Positions 53,504 to 62,086 of a DNA stretch of 64,000 nucleotides are shown in pieces. Under the pieces are notes generated by a model that did no database searches, had not been told where the DNA came from, and worked only from the letters and a program-made list of their open reading frames with translations. The position numbers were made by a program, and so were the translations under genes. The stretch comes from Pseudohongiella sp. (GTDB lineage: Bacteria; Pseudomonadota; Gammaproteobacteria; Pseudomonadales; Pseudohongiellaceae), in NCBI GenBank assembly GCA_030651695.1, contig JAUSCD010000033.1, positions 1 to 64,000 of the forward strand, written 5' to 3'. How positions within the stretch are numbered: the first letter of the stretch is position 1; every line of letters starts with the position of its first letter.

Positions 53504-54703
53504 ATGAATACAAAACCCAGTCACCTGAGCCGTGGCATGATTTTGCTATTGGCTGCGGCTTCCGCGCTTGGCCCCGTCGCCATGCAAATCATGTTGCCTG
53601 CAATTCCGATTGTGCGTGAAAGTTTTGATATCAGCACCGGGACGGCTCAGCTCACATTGAGTCTGTCCATGTTTTCGATTGCTGTCGCCACGCTGATTTA
53701 CGGTCCTTTGTCTGACCGCTACGGGCGACGTCCGATTATGCTCATTGGAATCTGCATCACTGTGCTCGGATCAATCCTGTGCATGATGGCTGGCTCCATT
53801 GAATGGTTGATCGCCGGCCGTATCGTGCAGGCTGCTGGCGGCGCCGTAGGTCTGGTGCTCGCGCGCGCCATTGTGCGCGATGTCTACGATGCAGGTCAGT
53901 CCGCCAGCATTATTGCCACGCTGGTGATGGTAATGGTGGTAATGCCCATGATCTCACCCCTGATTGGCGGCGAGCTGATGGTGCGTTACGACTGGCATTC
54001 CATATTTTATCTGGTCGCAGCCATCAGTCTTGTCATGTTATTCGCCATGTATCGCCTGCTACCGGAAACGCTTGCCACACCGGTTCCATTCACCGGCACA
54101 ATAAACATGCTGAAGGGTTTTGTCGGCCTGTTCAGGTCACGCGTATTCACCGCTTATGCATTCAGTACAGCATTTATTTCTGTAGTGTTTTTCACTTTTA
54201 TTTCTGCGGCCCCCGAAGTGATGGTATCGGTGCTGAAGCGACCACCAAATGAATATGGTTACTATTTTATTATGGTGCCGGCAGCATTTATGGCGGGCAA
54301 TTTCATGGCCAGAAAGTTGTCCCGGGAAATGGGCATCCACCGCATGATCACCATGGGCTCCAGACTCAGTCTGTTCGGGATTGTGGTGGCAATCGTCTTG
54401 CAGGTCGCCGGACTACATCATCCGTTGGCGCTGTTTGTACCGGTAGCAGTGAGCACATTGGGTAATGGTATTTCTTTGCCTAACGCTCAGGCTGGCGCCA
54501 TCAACGAGTTCCCTCACATGGCCGGCAGCGCGTCCGGGCTCACCGGCTTTTTGCAGATGGCGCTGTCAGCACTGGCGGCCCAGCTGGTCGCATTGTTGTT
54601 CAACGGTACGGTATATCCCATGCTGTTGTTGATGCTGGCGGGATCAATGATTTCACTGGGCGCTTTTATGATGGTGCGCAAAACCCACCAGACAGCTGAC
54701 TAG
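53504..54703 (+). CDS. Bcr/CflA-type drug efflux transporter (MFS)
   Basis: 399 residues from ATG 53504 (an upstream start at 53459 is possible). Twelve helices are predicted. The DHA1 motif A is present as YGPLSDRYGRRPIML, and motif C-like VQAAGGAVGLVLARAIVRD follows. Bcr/CflA proteins export bicyclomycin, chloramphenicol, sulfonamide or cysteine with proton exchange. The stop overlaps the convergent Na/Pi gene by 4 bp. Confidence 0.88.
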   Translation: MNTKPSHLSRGMILLLAAASALGPVAMQIMLPAIPIVRESFDISTGTAQLTLSLSMFSIAVATLIYGPLSDRYGRRPIMLIGICITVLGSILCMMAGSIEWLIAGRIVQAAGGAVGLVLARAIVRDVYDAGQSASIIATLVMVMVVMPMISPLIGGELMVRYDWHSIFYLVAAISLVMLFAMYRLLPETLATPVPFTGTINMLKGFVGLFRSRVFTAYAFSTAFISVVFFTFISAAPEVMVSVLKRPPNEYGYYFIMVPAAFMAGNFMARKLSREMGIHRMITMGSRLSLFGIVVAIVLQVAGLHHPLALFVPVAVSTLGNGISLPNAQAGAINEFPHMAGSASGLTGFLQMALSALAAQLVALLFNGTVYPMLLLMLAGSMISLGAFMMVRKTHQTAD

Positions 54704-56364
54704 ATGCCTGCGTAGGCTTCCAGATAGTTCACGGTGTGATTTTTGATGTGTTGCAGTGACATGAACATATCACTGAAGGTCTGGGCAGTAATGGCCTGAC
54801 ACTCGCCGGCGCGCAGGCGGTCCAGATGACGTTTGCGCTTGTCTTTGGCACTGCGTCGGACCTGTCGGCCGGCCTTGATCAGCAATCTGATTTCGCCGAC
54901 ATTTGCATTGCGTTTTCGCGCCTCCACCATCTGATCAAAATAGGTGATGACCTCGTCAAAGAAATCCAGAATATCCTGCCATGCTTCCGGCGATATATCT
55001 TCATTACGCTTGTATAAACGACTGCGATAGATACTCAAAGATTGCAGGGCATCGGCAATACTCTCCAGCTCATCGGCCATTCGCATCAAACCATAGGAAC
55101 GCTCCGATTGTTCCTGTGTTACCGAACCGGTCAGCAGCACCGTAATGAAGTTGATCATCTCCTCTTCAATGTTGTCAGTGATATCTTCCAGATGGTTAAT
55201 ACGATCAAAACTCTTTTTATCGTGCGTCGGGCCGGTGATGTAAGTGCGCGTGACATCAAACATTTCACGCGCAATCACCACCATGTTGTCCATCTCCAGC
55301 TCAGCCTGCTGCAGAGACATTTCAGGCGCGATAATGGTACGCGAACCAAGATATTTGAGTTTGTGGACTTCTTTTTCTTCTTTCTGCGGTACCAGCCAGA
55401 CGACCAGATTGGTCAGAAATCCAATCATCGGAATCCAGATCAGCACGTTCAGCAAATTAAACATGGTATGCGCGACGGCAATATGGAAAGCAATGTTGGG
55501 TCGGCTGCCGTCCGCACTCTGCAGATCTGCTTCACCGCCCACTATCAGGTCAACAAACTGCACGTACCACGGGAACAGCACAACAAAAACAATAGCGCCC
55601 AGAACGTTAAAAATGGCATGAGCGCGCGCCGCCCGGACAGCAGAAGTATTGGCGCCGATAGAAGCCAACTGTGCTGTGATAGTGGTGCCTATGTTCTCAC
55701 CGATGATCAGTGCGACAGCCGTGTTGAAATCAATAACGCCGGTTGTCGCCAGGGTCATGGTAATACCCAGCATGGCTGAACTGCTCTGAACAATCATGGT
55801 CAGCACGCAGGCCAGCACGATACAGGCCAGCAAACTGGGTAATGAGTCCGCGCTGAACAGATGCAGATAGGAAATGAACGCTTCGTCAGTACGCAGTGGC
55901 ACAAACGCGCCACTCATGAACTCAAGGCCGGTAAACACCAGCCCCAGGGCGACCAGCGATTTCCCCAATGTACTGAGCCAGGCACGCTGCGCCGACAACA
56001 TGGGATACAAGCCGAGTCCGATCAGCAGCAGACCGTATTTTCCAACTTTGATTGAAATTACCCAGCCGGTTACTGTTGTGCCTATATTGGCACCCAGAAT
56101 GACACCTATAGCCTGGCGCAGTTCCATCAGTCCGGCATTCACAATGCTGACCGTCATCACTGTGGTGATGGTGCTGGACTGAACAAAAACTGTAATGCCG
56201 ACGCCGGCCAACACCGCCAGCACACGATTTCGTGTCAGAGATGAGAGGATCCCGCGTATTGCTTCTTTTCCACTGGATTGCAGCGCCTCAGACAAATATT
56301 TGAGTCCGAGAAAGAACAGGGCTAGCCCGCCCAGTGCGGTGTAGATGATTTCGAAGTAATTCAT
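54700..56364 (-). CDS. Na/Pi cotransporter family protein with PhoU-like C-terminus
   Basis: 554 residues. Two inverted Na/Pi repeats carry the QSSST/QSSSA motifs (FVQSSTITTVMTVSIVNAG and IVQSSSAMLGITMTLATTG), each followed by GANIGTT/GENIGTT, the sodium and phosphate site. The C-terminal ~200 residues are helical with PhoU-like character (FDRINHLEDITDNIEEEM). It imports phosphate with sodium or acts as a phosphate-coupled regulator. It stands alone between a convergent MFS gene and copD. Confidence 0.9.
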   Translation of the reverse strand: MNYFEIIYTALGGLALFFLGLKYLSEALQSSGKEAIRGILSSLTRNRVLAVLAGVGITVFVQSSTITTVMTVSIVNAGLMELRQAIGVILGANIGTTVTGWVISIKVGKYGLLLIGLGLYPMLSAQRAWLSTLGKSLVALGLVFTGLEFMSGAFVPLRTDEAFISYLHLFSADSLPSLLACIVLACVLTMIVQSSSAMLGITMTLATTGVIDFNTAVALIIGENIGTTITAQLASIGANTSAVRAARAHAIFNVLGAIVFVVLFPWYVQFVDLIVGGEADLQSADGSRPNIAFHIAVAHTMFNLLNVLIWIPMIGFLTNLVVWLVPQKEEKEVHKLKYLGSRTIIAPEMSLQQAELEMDNMVVIAREMFDVTRTYITGPTHDKKSFDRINHLEDITDNIEEEMINFITVLLTGSVTQEQSERSYGLMRMADELESIADALQSLSIYRSRLYKRNEDISPEAWQDILDFFDEVITYFDQMVEARKRNANVGEIRLLIKAGRQVRRSAKDKRKRHLDRLRAGECQAITAQTFSDMFMSLQHIKNHTVNYLEAYAGI

Positions 56365-56457
56365 TTGGAGCGGATTCTATGCAACGAGCCGGAATATTAC
56401 AATTTCTTTACAATTTGATGACAACAAAATCTGTTCTGCATCAAAGTTCCGGTGATG

Positions 56458-57405
56458 TCACCCGCCCGGACCCGTGACGCTGGTCAGAGTAGCCGTGAGC
56501 AGCAGCACCAGCAATGCCAGCAACATTTCCAGGCGGATACTGCGCGACAGCGCCAGAAGCACAGCCTGCGTATCTGCGCCGCTGTGCGCGCACTCGCGCA
56601 AGCGTGGAACCCAGCGGAATTTGTGCAAGGCACCCAATGCCATCATACCTGCCACCAGTAAAATTTTGGCGAACAGCAATTGCCCATGCAGATTATCAAA
56701 CAAGGTCAGCAAGCCGCCTTTCAGCAAGCAGATCAGACTCACGCCGGTCAACAGCATGAGCCCCAGCATCCACCACGCGTAAAACCCGAATCGCTCCAGC
56801 ACCACAGCTGTGTCACTGAGCTCTTCGGTATGGGGAAATTGCCCGGCACCAGCATTGCGGCCGACCAGCAGGTAAAGTGGGTATAAGGACCCGGCCCAGC
56901 AGGCTATCGCCAGCACATGAATCCCGGTCAGCAGCTCGGCAAGCCGGCTGACTGCGCTGGCGTGTCCCTGAGATGTCACCGCAATAACAAAACATGTCAG
57001 GGCCGCCAGTGTGACAAACAGACAGAAACGCCTGGCAGCGAGGTGCTGAAAAGGAAAACCGGGGAGATTGAAGGGTATCAGTGCAATCAACGCCAGCAAA
57101 AAACCAATCAGGCGCCAGCGTATTGCTGAGCCCACTTCGGTCTCCGCCAGAATGCTGCCCATCAGGGGGTCAAACATGCCGGCGAAACCGTTTTGATTAA
57201 CAGAGCCGATTTGTATGAGGAAGAACAGACACGTGGCGAGCAAACCGACCAGCGTGACTGGCAACAGATAGGCACGGACGATGATCTGAACGGCAGTTTG
57301 ATGCTGTCGGTTCATCCACAGCACCAGCATGCCGCCCGCTACCGCCAGCATTCCGAGGTAAATCAGCGTTTTGCTGAGTACACTGGCCAGTTCCCACGTG
57401 CTCAT
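56458..57405 (-). CDS. copD: Copper resistance protein CopD (inner membrane)
   Basis: 315 residues with about eight helices. The CopD pattern is visible: RWRLIGFLLALIALI, GIHVLAIACWAGSLYPLYLLVG (with the conserved His) and LLFAKILLVAGMMALGALHKF (helix 7). CopD is believed to move copper across the inner membrane with CopC. It lies 13 bp downstream of copC. Confidence 0.87.
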   Translation of the reverse strand: MSTWELASVLSKTLIYLGMLAVAGGMLVLWMNRQHQTAVQIIVRAYLLPVTLVGLLATCLFFLIQIGSVNQNGFAGMFDPLMGSILAETEVGSAIRWRLIGFLLALIALIPFNLPGFPFQHLAARRFCLFVTLAALTCFVIAVTSQGHASAVSRLAELLTGIHVLAIACWAGSLYPLYLLVGRNAGAGQFPHTEELSDTAVVLERFGFYAWWMLGLMLLTGVSLICLLKGGLLTLFDNLHGQLLFAKILLVAGMMALGALHKFRWVPRLRECAHSGADTQAVLLALSRSIRLEMLLALLVLLLTATLTSVTGPGG

Positions 57406-57418
57406 AAATCAGTTCTTG

Positions 57419-57844
57419 TCAGTGGTGATGATGTCCGGCTCCACTATGGGACTGAACGCTTGCCTCTTCACCATCGGCACTGACAGTAAATATGAATGTG
57501 CCGTTGACCGGATGTCCGTCCGAACCAATAACTGTCCAGTTTACTGTATGTGCACCCATCATCAGCATGGGAAGCTCGTAACTGTAAGTATTTGTGGCTT
57601 CTGTCGAAGGCGTAAAACCAAACTCGATATTATGACTTGCACCGTGAACCAGAGTCAGGCGCAGCATACGCACGCCTTCGTTAAAGGTCAGCTCCAACTT
57701 CTCTGGCGAGACCACGGTGGATTGATTGCCGGGTGAGGAGGCTGTCAGAGAGCTGTGCGCCAGAACTGAGGCAGAAAACAGACTGAACAGACCTGCGACA
57801 CCAGCCGCCAGTAAAAGAGTCTTGATCCTTGAAACAATACGCAT
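57419..57844 (-). CDS. copC: Copper resistance protein CopC (periplasmic copper binding)
   Basis: 141 residues. The signal peptide ends SVLA so that mature residue 1 is His30, as required for the Cu(II) histidine brace (H-S-S-L-T-A-S-S-P). The GSDGHPVNGTFIF segment supplies the conserved Asp and second His. The Met-rich Cu(I) loop of classical CopC is reduced (one Met pair around MLMMGAH). The C-terminus adds HSGAGHHHH, an extra metal-binding tail. It forms an operon with copD. Confidence 0.9.
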   Translation of the reverse strand: MRIVSRIKTLLLAAGVAGLFSLFSASVLAHSSLTASSPGNQSTVVSPEKLELTFNEGVRMLRLTLVHGASHNIEFGFTPSTEATNTYSYELPMLMMGAHTVNWTVIGSDGHPVNGTFIFTVSADGEEASVQSHSGAGHHHH

Positions 57845-58210
57845 TTGAGCAACTCCTTATAATAAATGTCCGAATGTGTCTTCAGGGTACGGCCCGCAGA
57901 CTGAATCCACCCTTAACGCTGTGCGCTGAAGTGTACCCTATTGTTTCTGCCTTTTCAGCGTCTTAACAGTGACACTTCGTCGCAGATCAGCGGGACTTCG
58001 ACGGCAAACCATGCTGTAACTCCCGACGTAGTTCGATACAATGGCGGCGTCCCGCTGCCAAGGCGAAGGCATCAAGTGCCTGATTCCTGCAGAATAAACT
58101 GTCTCCGCAGGTAATAGGGCAATAAAACGGGTGGCCTTGGCCGCCCGTTTTTTGATACAAGTAACGTAATAACAAAGACACCACAGACACACCAAAGCAG
58201 GCCAAGCGGG
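57845..58210. other. 366-bp divergent region with an orphan terminator
   Basis: This lies between copC (minus) and the carbonic anhydrase gene (plus). It contains a possible -10 TACAAT (58037-58042), hairpins at 58042-58060 (TGGCGGCG/CGCTGCCA) and about 58086-58111 (CCTGC/GCAGG), and the terminator described separately at 58124-58153. No protein frame inside is convincing. A short non-coding transcript or an attenuated leader of the carbonic anhydrase gene would explain the arrangement. Confidence 0.45.
58124..58153 (+). terminator. Terminator-like hairpin in a divergent intergenic region
   Basis: AAAACGGG-T-GGCC-TT-GGCC-G-CCCGTTTT with a T run after it. The stem is about 12 bp with one mispaired position. 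It lies 58 bp before the carbonic anhydrase start and belongs to neither flanking gene's 3' end. Confidence 0.75.
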
Positions 58211-58846
58211 ATGAGTGACAAGTTACTGGATGGTTATAAACGTTTTAAAGAAGGTTATTTTGCGCAGAATCGCGACAAGATTCGTGAGATGGCACAACAC
58301 CAGAAGCCCTCTTATGTGCTGATTACCTGTTGTGATGCGCGACTGGAACCTTCTCTGATATTTGATACAGAGCCGGGCGAATTATTCGTGATCCGTAATG
58401 TGGCCAACCTGGTACCTCCTTACGAGACAGGTGGTTCGTATCACGGCACCAGCGCAGCGTTGGAGTTTGCGGTGACGGTACTGGAAGTGCCGGAAATTCT
58501 GGTACTGGGACATTCGCGCTGTGGCGGCATACGTTCACTGGTGACTGAGCAGGACAAACTGCAGCCCGATTCGTTTATCGCCCGCTGGATGTCGATTGTG
58601 GCACCGGTGGCGCAACTGGCCGATCCCGACAAGCTGGATGACATCAAAACCTTTAACCGCTGCGAACAGGCAGCTGTTGGTTTTTCACTGCGCAATCTGA
58701 TGACCTATCCGTGGATTGCCGAACGTGTGGAAACCGGTACGTTAAAACTCAATGGCTGGCACTACAACATCTACACCGGCGCCCTGAAGCACATCCATGA
58801 TCAGGACACCATTTCGATTATTGTTGAGGAAGACGCGCAGAACTGA
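58211..58846 (+). CDS. can: Beta-class carbonic anhydrase
   Basis: 211 residues. Zinc and active-site residues are C40, D42 and R44 (ITCCDAR), H101 and C104 (GHSRCGGI). It hydrates CO2 to bicarbonate in the cytoplasm, supplying carboxylases. Length and motif spacing are typical. The last codons (AQN-stop) form one arm of a perfect palindrome shared with the convergent RND gene. It may be controlled by the hairpin upstream. Confidence 0.94.
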   Translation: MSDKLLDGYKRFKEGYFAQNRDKIREMAQHQKPSYVLITCCDARLEPSLIFDTEPGELFVIRNVANLVPPYETGGSYHGTSAALEFAVTVLEVPEILVLGHSRCGGIRSLVTEQDKLQPDSFIARWMSIVAPVAQLADPDKLDDIKTFNRCEQAAVGFSLRNLMTYPWIAERVETGTLKLNGWHYNIYTGALKHIHDQDTISIIVEEDAQN

Positions 58847-58859
58847 TTCAGTTCTGCGC
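58835..58859. terminator. Palindrome spanning two convergent stop codons
   Basis: A perfect dyad with 12-bp arms around T58847. Each arm contains the last codons and stop of one gene, so carbonic anhydrase and the RND permease both end in the residues AQN. It probably terminates transcription from both sides; the T tract is short. Confidence 0.6.
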
Positions 58860-61800
58860 TGCGGTTTTGTCCGTCAGCGCTGCGTCCGATGCAGCCGCTT
58901 TGCGCGCACGACGTGTGCTGAAGCGGTTGCTTATCCAGCTGCGCAAGGTATAGGCACCCACATAAACTACAGGGATAAACACCAGTGTAATCAGCGTGGA
59001 CGCTGTCAGGCCACCGATCACCACACGACCAAGTGAAGCCTGCATCTCAGCGCCGGCTCCGATTCCCAATGCCATAGGCATTAAGCCCAGCACCGTGGTC
59101 AGCGTAGTCATCAGGATAGGACGCATACGCAGTTTGCCGGCTCGGACAACGGCAGGAATCAGATCCATGCCTTCTTCCCGGCGCATCATATTGATGTAAT
59201 CGACCAGCAGAATGGCATTGTTGACAACAATACCAATCAACATGATCAGCCCCATAAAACTCTGCATGTTCAGTGTTGTGCCGGTCGCCAGCAACATCGG
59301 AATCACGCCCACAATCGCCAGAGGTACGGAGAACATTACAATCAACGGATCCAGGAAGCGCTCAAACTGCGCCGCCATCACCATATAAATCAGCACCAGC
59401 GCCATCACGATTGCCATTACAAAGTCGCGCTGTGCACGTTGCTGTTCCTCGTATTGCCCACCGTAAACAATCGAGAATCCATCTGGCAGCGGCATCTGTG
59501 CAAGATCAGCCCTGATGCGCTCGACCGCGTCTCCCAGCGCAAGGCCTGATTCAAGATTGGCGTTGATATAAGTCACCCGCTGGCCGTTGATGCGGCGGAT
59601 GTCTGTCGGGCCTCTGTCATAGGAACTGGTTACCAGCGACGACAAGGGCACTACCTGACCATTGGCGGCGCGTACGGAAATATTATCGATGTCCTGCACG
59701 TTCAAACGGTCTTCCTGACGCAGGCGGACCATAATATCGATTTCTTCACCACGATCACGGAATACACCCGCACGTGAGCCACCGATACTGGCCTGCACAG
59801 CGCGGCTGACATCGGCAACACTGATGCCCAGACTGGCCATGCGCTCACGATCAAAACTGATATTCTGCTCTGGCCTGCCTTCAAGCCGACTCAGGTTCAC
59901 ATCGGAGATGCCCGGCACTTGCTCAACACGTTCACGTACGGCCTGAGCAACATCCACGGCCTGATCAAGATCGTAACCGCGCAGCTCTATTTGCACAGCG
60001 TCATCGCCACCTGAGCCCAATAGCCGGTTCATAAATCCCATTCCCGACTGTGCACGAACCTGCACACGCATGCCCGGGATGGCCTGCTGCACACGGGCAC
60101 GCAGGAAGTCAGCCAGCGCATCGGCATTCATGGTTCGTTGTGACTGGTCCACCAGCATGATTTCAATTTCAGCGTTGCCGTTAGATACGGTGCGCAGGTA
60201 ATGCAGCACATCGTCCTGAGGCAAAATGGCCTGCACCACGCTGTCCATTTCCATCAGATAGGAATGCAAAATAGCGATATTGGTGCCTTCGTCCATAAAC
60301 ATGCGTACGCGAATGCTGTCGGCCTGCGCCTGAGGGGTGAGTTCGTATGACAGGAAACGGGCACTGTAGAGCGCTGTAGCCAACAGCATAAGCGTCCCCA
60401 GTACCACAACAACGCTATGCTTCAGTGCCCACGCCAGCCCGCGCTCATATTTCGCTTCGAGGGCGCCGAGAATGCGCTCATTCAATCCCGGCTTGTTCAC
60501 ACGTTCATCGTCAGGCACTACCGTGAGGAAACGGCTTGCCAGCATAGGCACCAACGTCAGCGCAACAAACAGTGAACATATCAGGGAGAATGCCACCACC
60601 AACGCAAGTTCCTGATACATGGCGCCAGTAGTTGTTTGCATAAACATCACCGGCAGGAAAATCACCAGCGTAGTCAGCGTTGAGGCGATGACCGCACCTG
60701 TGACCTGGCGGGTGCCTTCAGCTGCCGCATGCATACGTGATGCCCCGTTCTGCCGCAGGCGCACGATGTTTTCAATCACCACAATGGCGTTGTCCACGAT
60801 CATACCGACACCCAGCGCCAAGCCGCCAAAACTCATCTGATTGAGTGTCAGACCTCCGAAGTACAACAGTCCGAACGTCGAGATGATCGCGATCGGAATC
60901 GCAACCGAAATCACCATGGTGATGGAGCCGTTGCGGAAAAATGCCATCAGTACGATTACTGTCAGCATGCCGCCCCAGAGCGCCGAGTTGCGCACGCTGT
61001 CGATGGACTGCTGAATAAACTGGCTCTGGTCCTGCACCACGATCATATTGATATCTGAACGCTCTGCTGAAATGCGCGCAGCTTCACGCTTGATTGCCTC
61101 CGCTACGGCAACTGTATTTGCGCCGGATTGTTTGCGGATACCCAGACGCAGCATGGGCGTCTCGTTGATCTCAACAAAGCGGCCGATGTCGCGGCGATCC
61201 AACTGAACTTCTGCCAGATCTCCGACCCTGACCGGCACGCCGTTAACGTTGCGGATGACGGTGTCGCGCACTTCCTGAACGTTGGAGTACTCACCGGTGG
61301 AGCGTACATACAGATCACTCAGGCCTCGCTGCACATTGCCACCCGGCAACGTAGAGTTCTCGCGACCGATTGCAGAGCTGATATCGCTCATGGTGAGACC
61401 ACTGGCTAACAGGCGATCACGGCTGACCTCGACCCGGATTTCGCGGTTGACGCCACCCCAGATATCAATGGCGCCTACGCCCTGTATCTGCTCGAACCTG
61501 CGGGCCAGGTCACGCTCCAGAATGCGCGTCAGCTCCATCATGTCCAGCGTCGACTGAGCGCCCACCACCACAATCGGCTGGTCATCAGGATTAAACCGAT
61601 TGATACGCGGCGCATCGGCTTCGTCGGGCAATTGACGACGCACCCGATCCAGCGCTTCGCGTACATCATTGAGCATCACATCTATGTTCACGCCCTGCCC
61701 GAAACGCAGAGATACTGACGCATTACCTTCTCTCGAAAACGACTGCATGCGCTCTACATTCGGCACTACCGAAAGGGCATTTTCCAGCGGCTGCGTGATA

Positions 61801-61985
61801 AGCAGTTCAATTTCTTCAGGCCCCACATTGGGATAACTGACCTGCACAGATAATTCAGGCATCTCGATGGCGGGCAGAAGGTCAACCGGCAACAGCCGGA
61901 AAGACAAGGTGCCGAGCGTAATGATGATCAGGAAAATCATCGTTGTGGCAACGGGGCGCCGGATTGAGGTTGTGGTCAAAGCCAT
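58848..61985 (-). CDS. RND-family multidrug efflux permease (AcrB/MdtB type)
   Basis: 1045 residues, the usual size of hydrophobe/amphiphile efflux permeases. It begins with SIRRPVATTMIFLIII, and shows two periplasmic pore regions, twelve helices and the proton-relay stretch GLALGVGMIVDNAIVVIENI. Repeat motifs such as IDIWGGVNREIRVEV and VVNNAILLVDYINMMRREE are typical. The last 50 residues are polar and cytoplasmic. It pairs with the adaptor gene 101 bp upstream; no outer-membrane channel gene is within the window. Confidence 0.94.
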   Translation of the reverse strand: MALTTTSIRRPVATTMIFLIIITLGTLSFRLLPVDLLPAIEMPELSVQVSYPNVGPEEIELLITQPLENALSVVPNVERMQSFSREGNASVSLRFGQGVNIDVMLNDVREALDRVRRQLPDEADAPRINRFNPDDQPIVVVGAQSTLDMMELTRILERDLARRFEQIQGVGAIDIWGGVNREIRVEVSRDRLLASGLTMSDISSAIGRENSTLPGGNVQRGLSDLYVRSTGEYSNVQEVRDTVIRNVNGVPVRVGDLAEVQLDRRDIGRFVEINETPMLRLGIRKQSGANTVAVAEAIKREAARISAERSDINMIVVQDQSQFIQQSIDSVRNSALWGGMLTVIVLMAFFRNGSITMVISVAIPIAIISTFGLLYFGGLTLNQMSFGGLALGVGMIVDNAIVVIENIVRLRQNGASRMHAAAEGTRQVTGAVIASTLTTLVIFLPVMFMQTTTGAMYQELALVVAFSLICSLFVALTLVPMLASRFLTVVPDDERVNKPGLNERILGALEAKYERGLAWALKHSVVVVLGTLMLLATALYSARFLSYELTPQAQADSIRVRMFMDEGTNIAILHSYLMEMDSVVQAILPQDDVLHYLRTVSNGNAEIEIMLVDQSQRTMNADALADFLRARVQQAIPGMRVQVRAQSGMGFMNRLLGSGGDDAVQIELRGYDLDQAVDVAQAVRERVEQVPGISDVNLSRLEGRPEQNISFDRERMASLGISVADVSRAVQASIGGSRAGVFRDRGEEIDIMVRLRQEDRLNVQDIDNISVRAANGQVVPLSSLVTSSYDRGPTDIRRINGQRVTYINANLESGLALGDAVERIRADLAQMPLPDGFSIVYGGQYEEQQRAQRDFVMAIVMALVLIYMVMAAQFERFLDPLIVMFSVPLAIVGVIPMLLATGTTLNMQSFMGLIMLIGIVVNNAILLVDYINMMRREEGMDLIPAVVRAGKLRMRPILMTTLTTVLGLMPMALGIGAGAEMQASLGRVVIGGLTASTLITLVFIPVVYVGAYTLRSWISNRFSTRRARKAAASDAALTDKTAAQN

Positions 61986-62086
61986 AGTAACAATGCTCTA
62001 GGTTAGCAACTCTCTGAGGAAAGTTGGCCCAAAAAGGCCTGCGAAAAAAGGCGCCCTGGTTTCAAATCGCCTGGCGAGGCTCAGTT

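Noticed and set aside
58020-58153. 6S, 4.5S or other standard housekeeping RNA
   Set aside because: Compared by eye with the typical conserved segments of 6S and SRP RNA; none present, so left as an unnamed candidate transcript.
57938-58195. Minus-strand open frame of 85 codons upstream of the carbonic anhydrase gene
   Set aside because: Composition is unlike a protein and it crosses the terminator hairpin and other dyads, which explain the region better.
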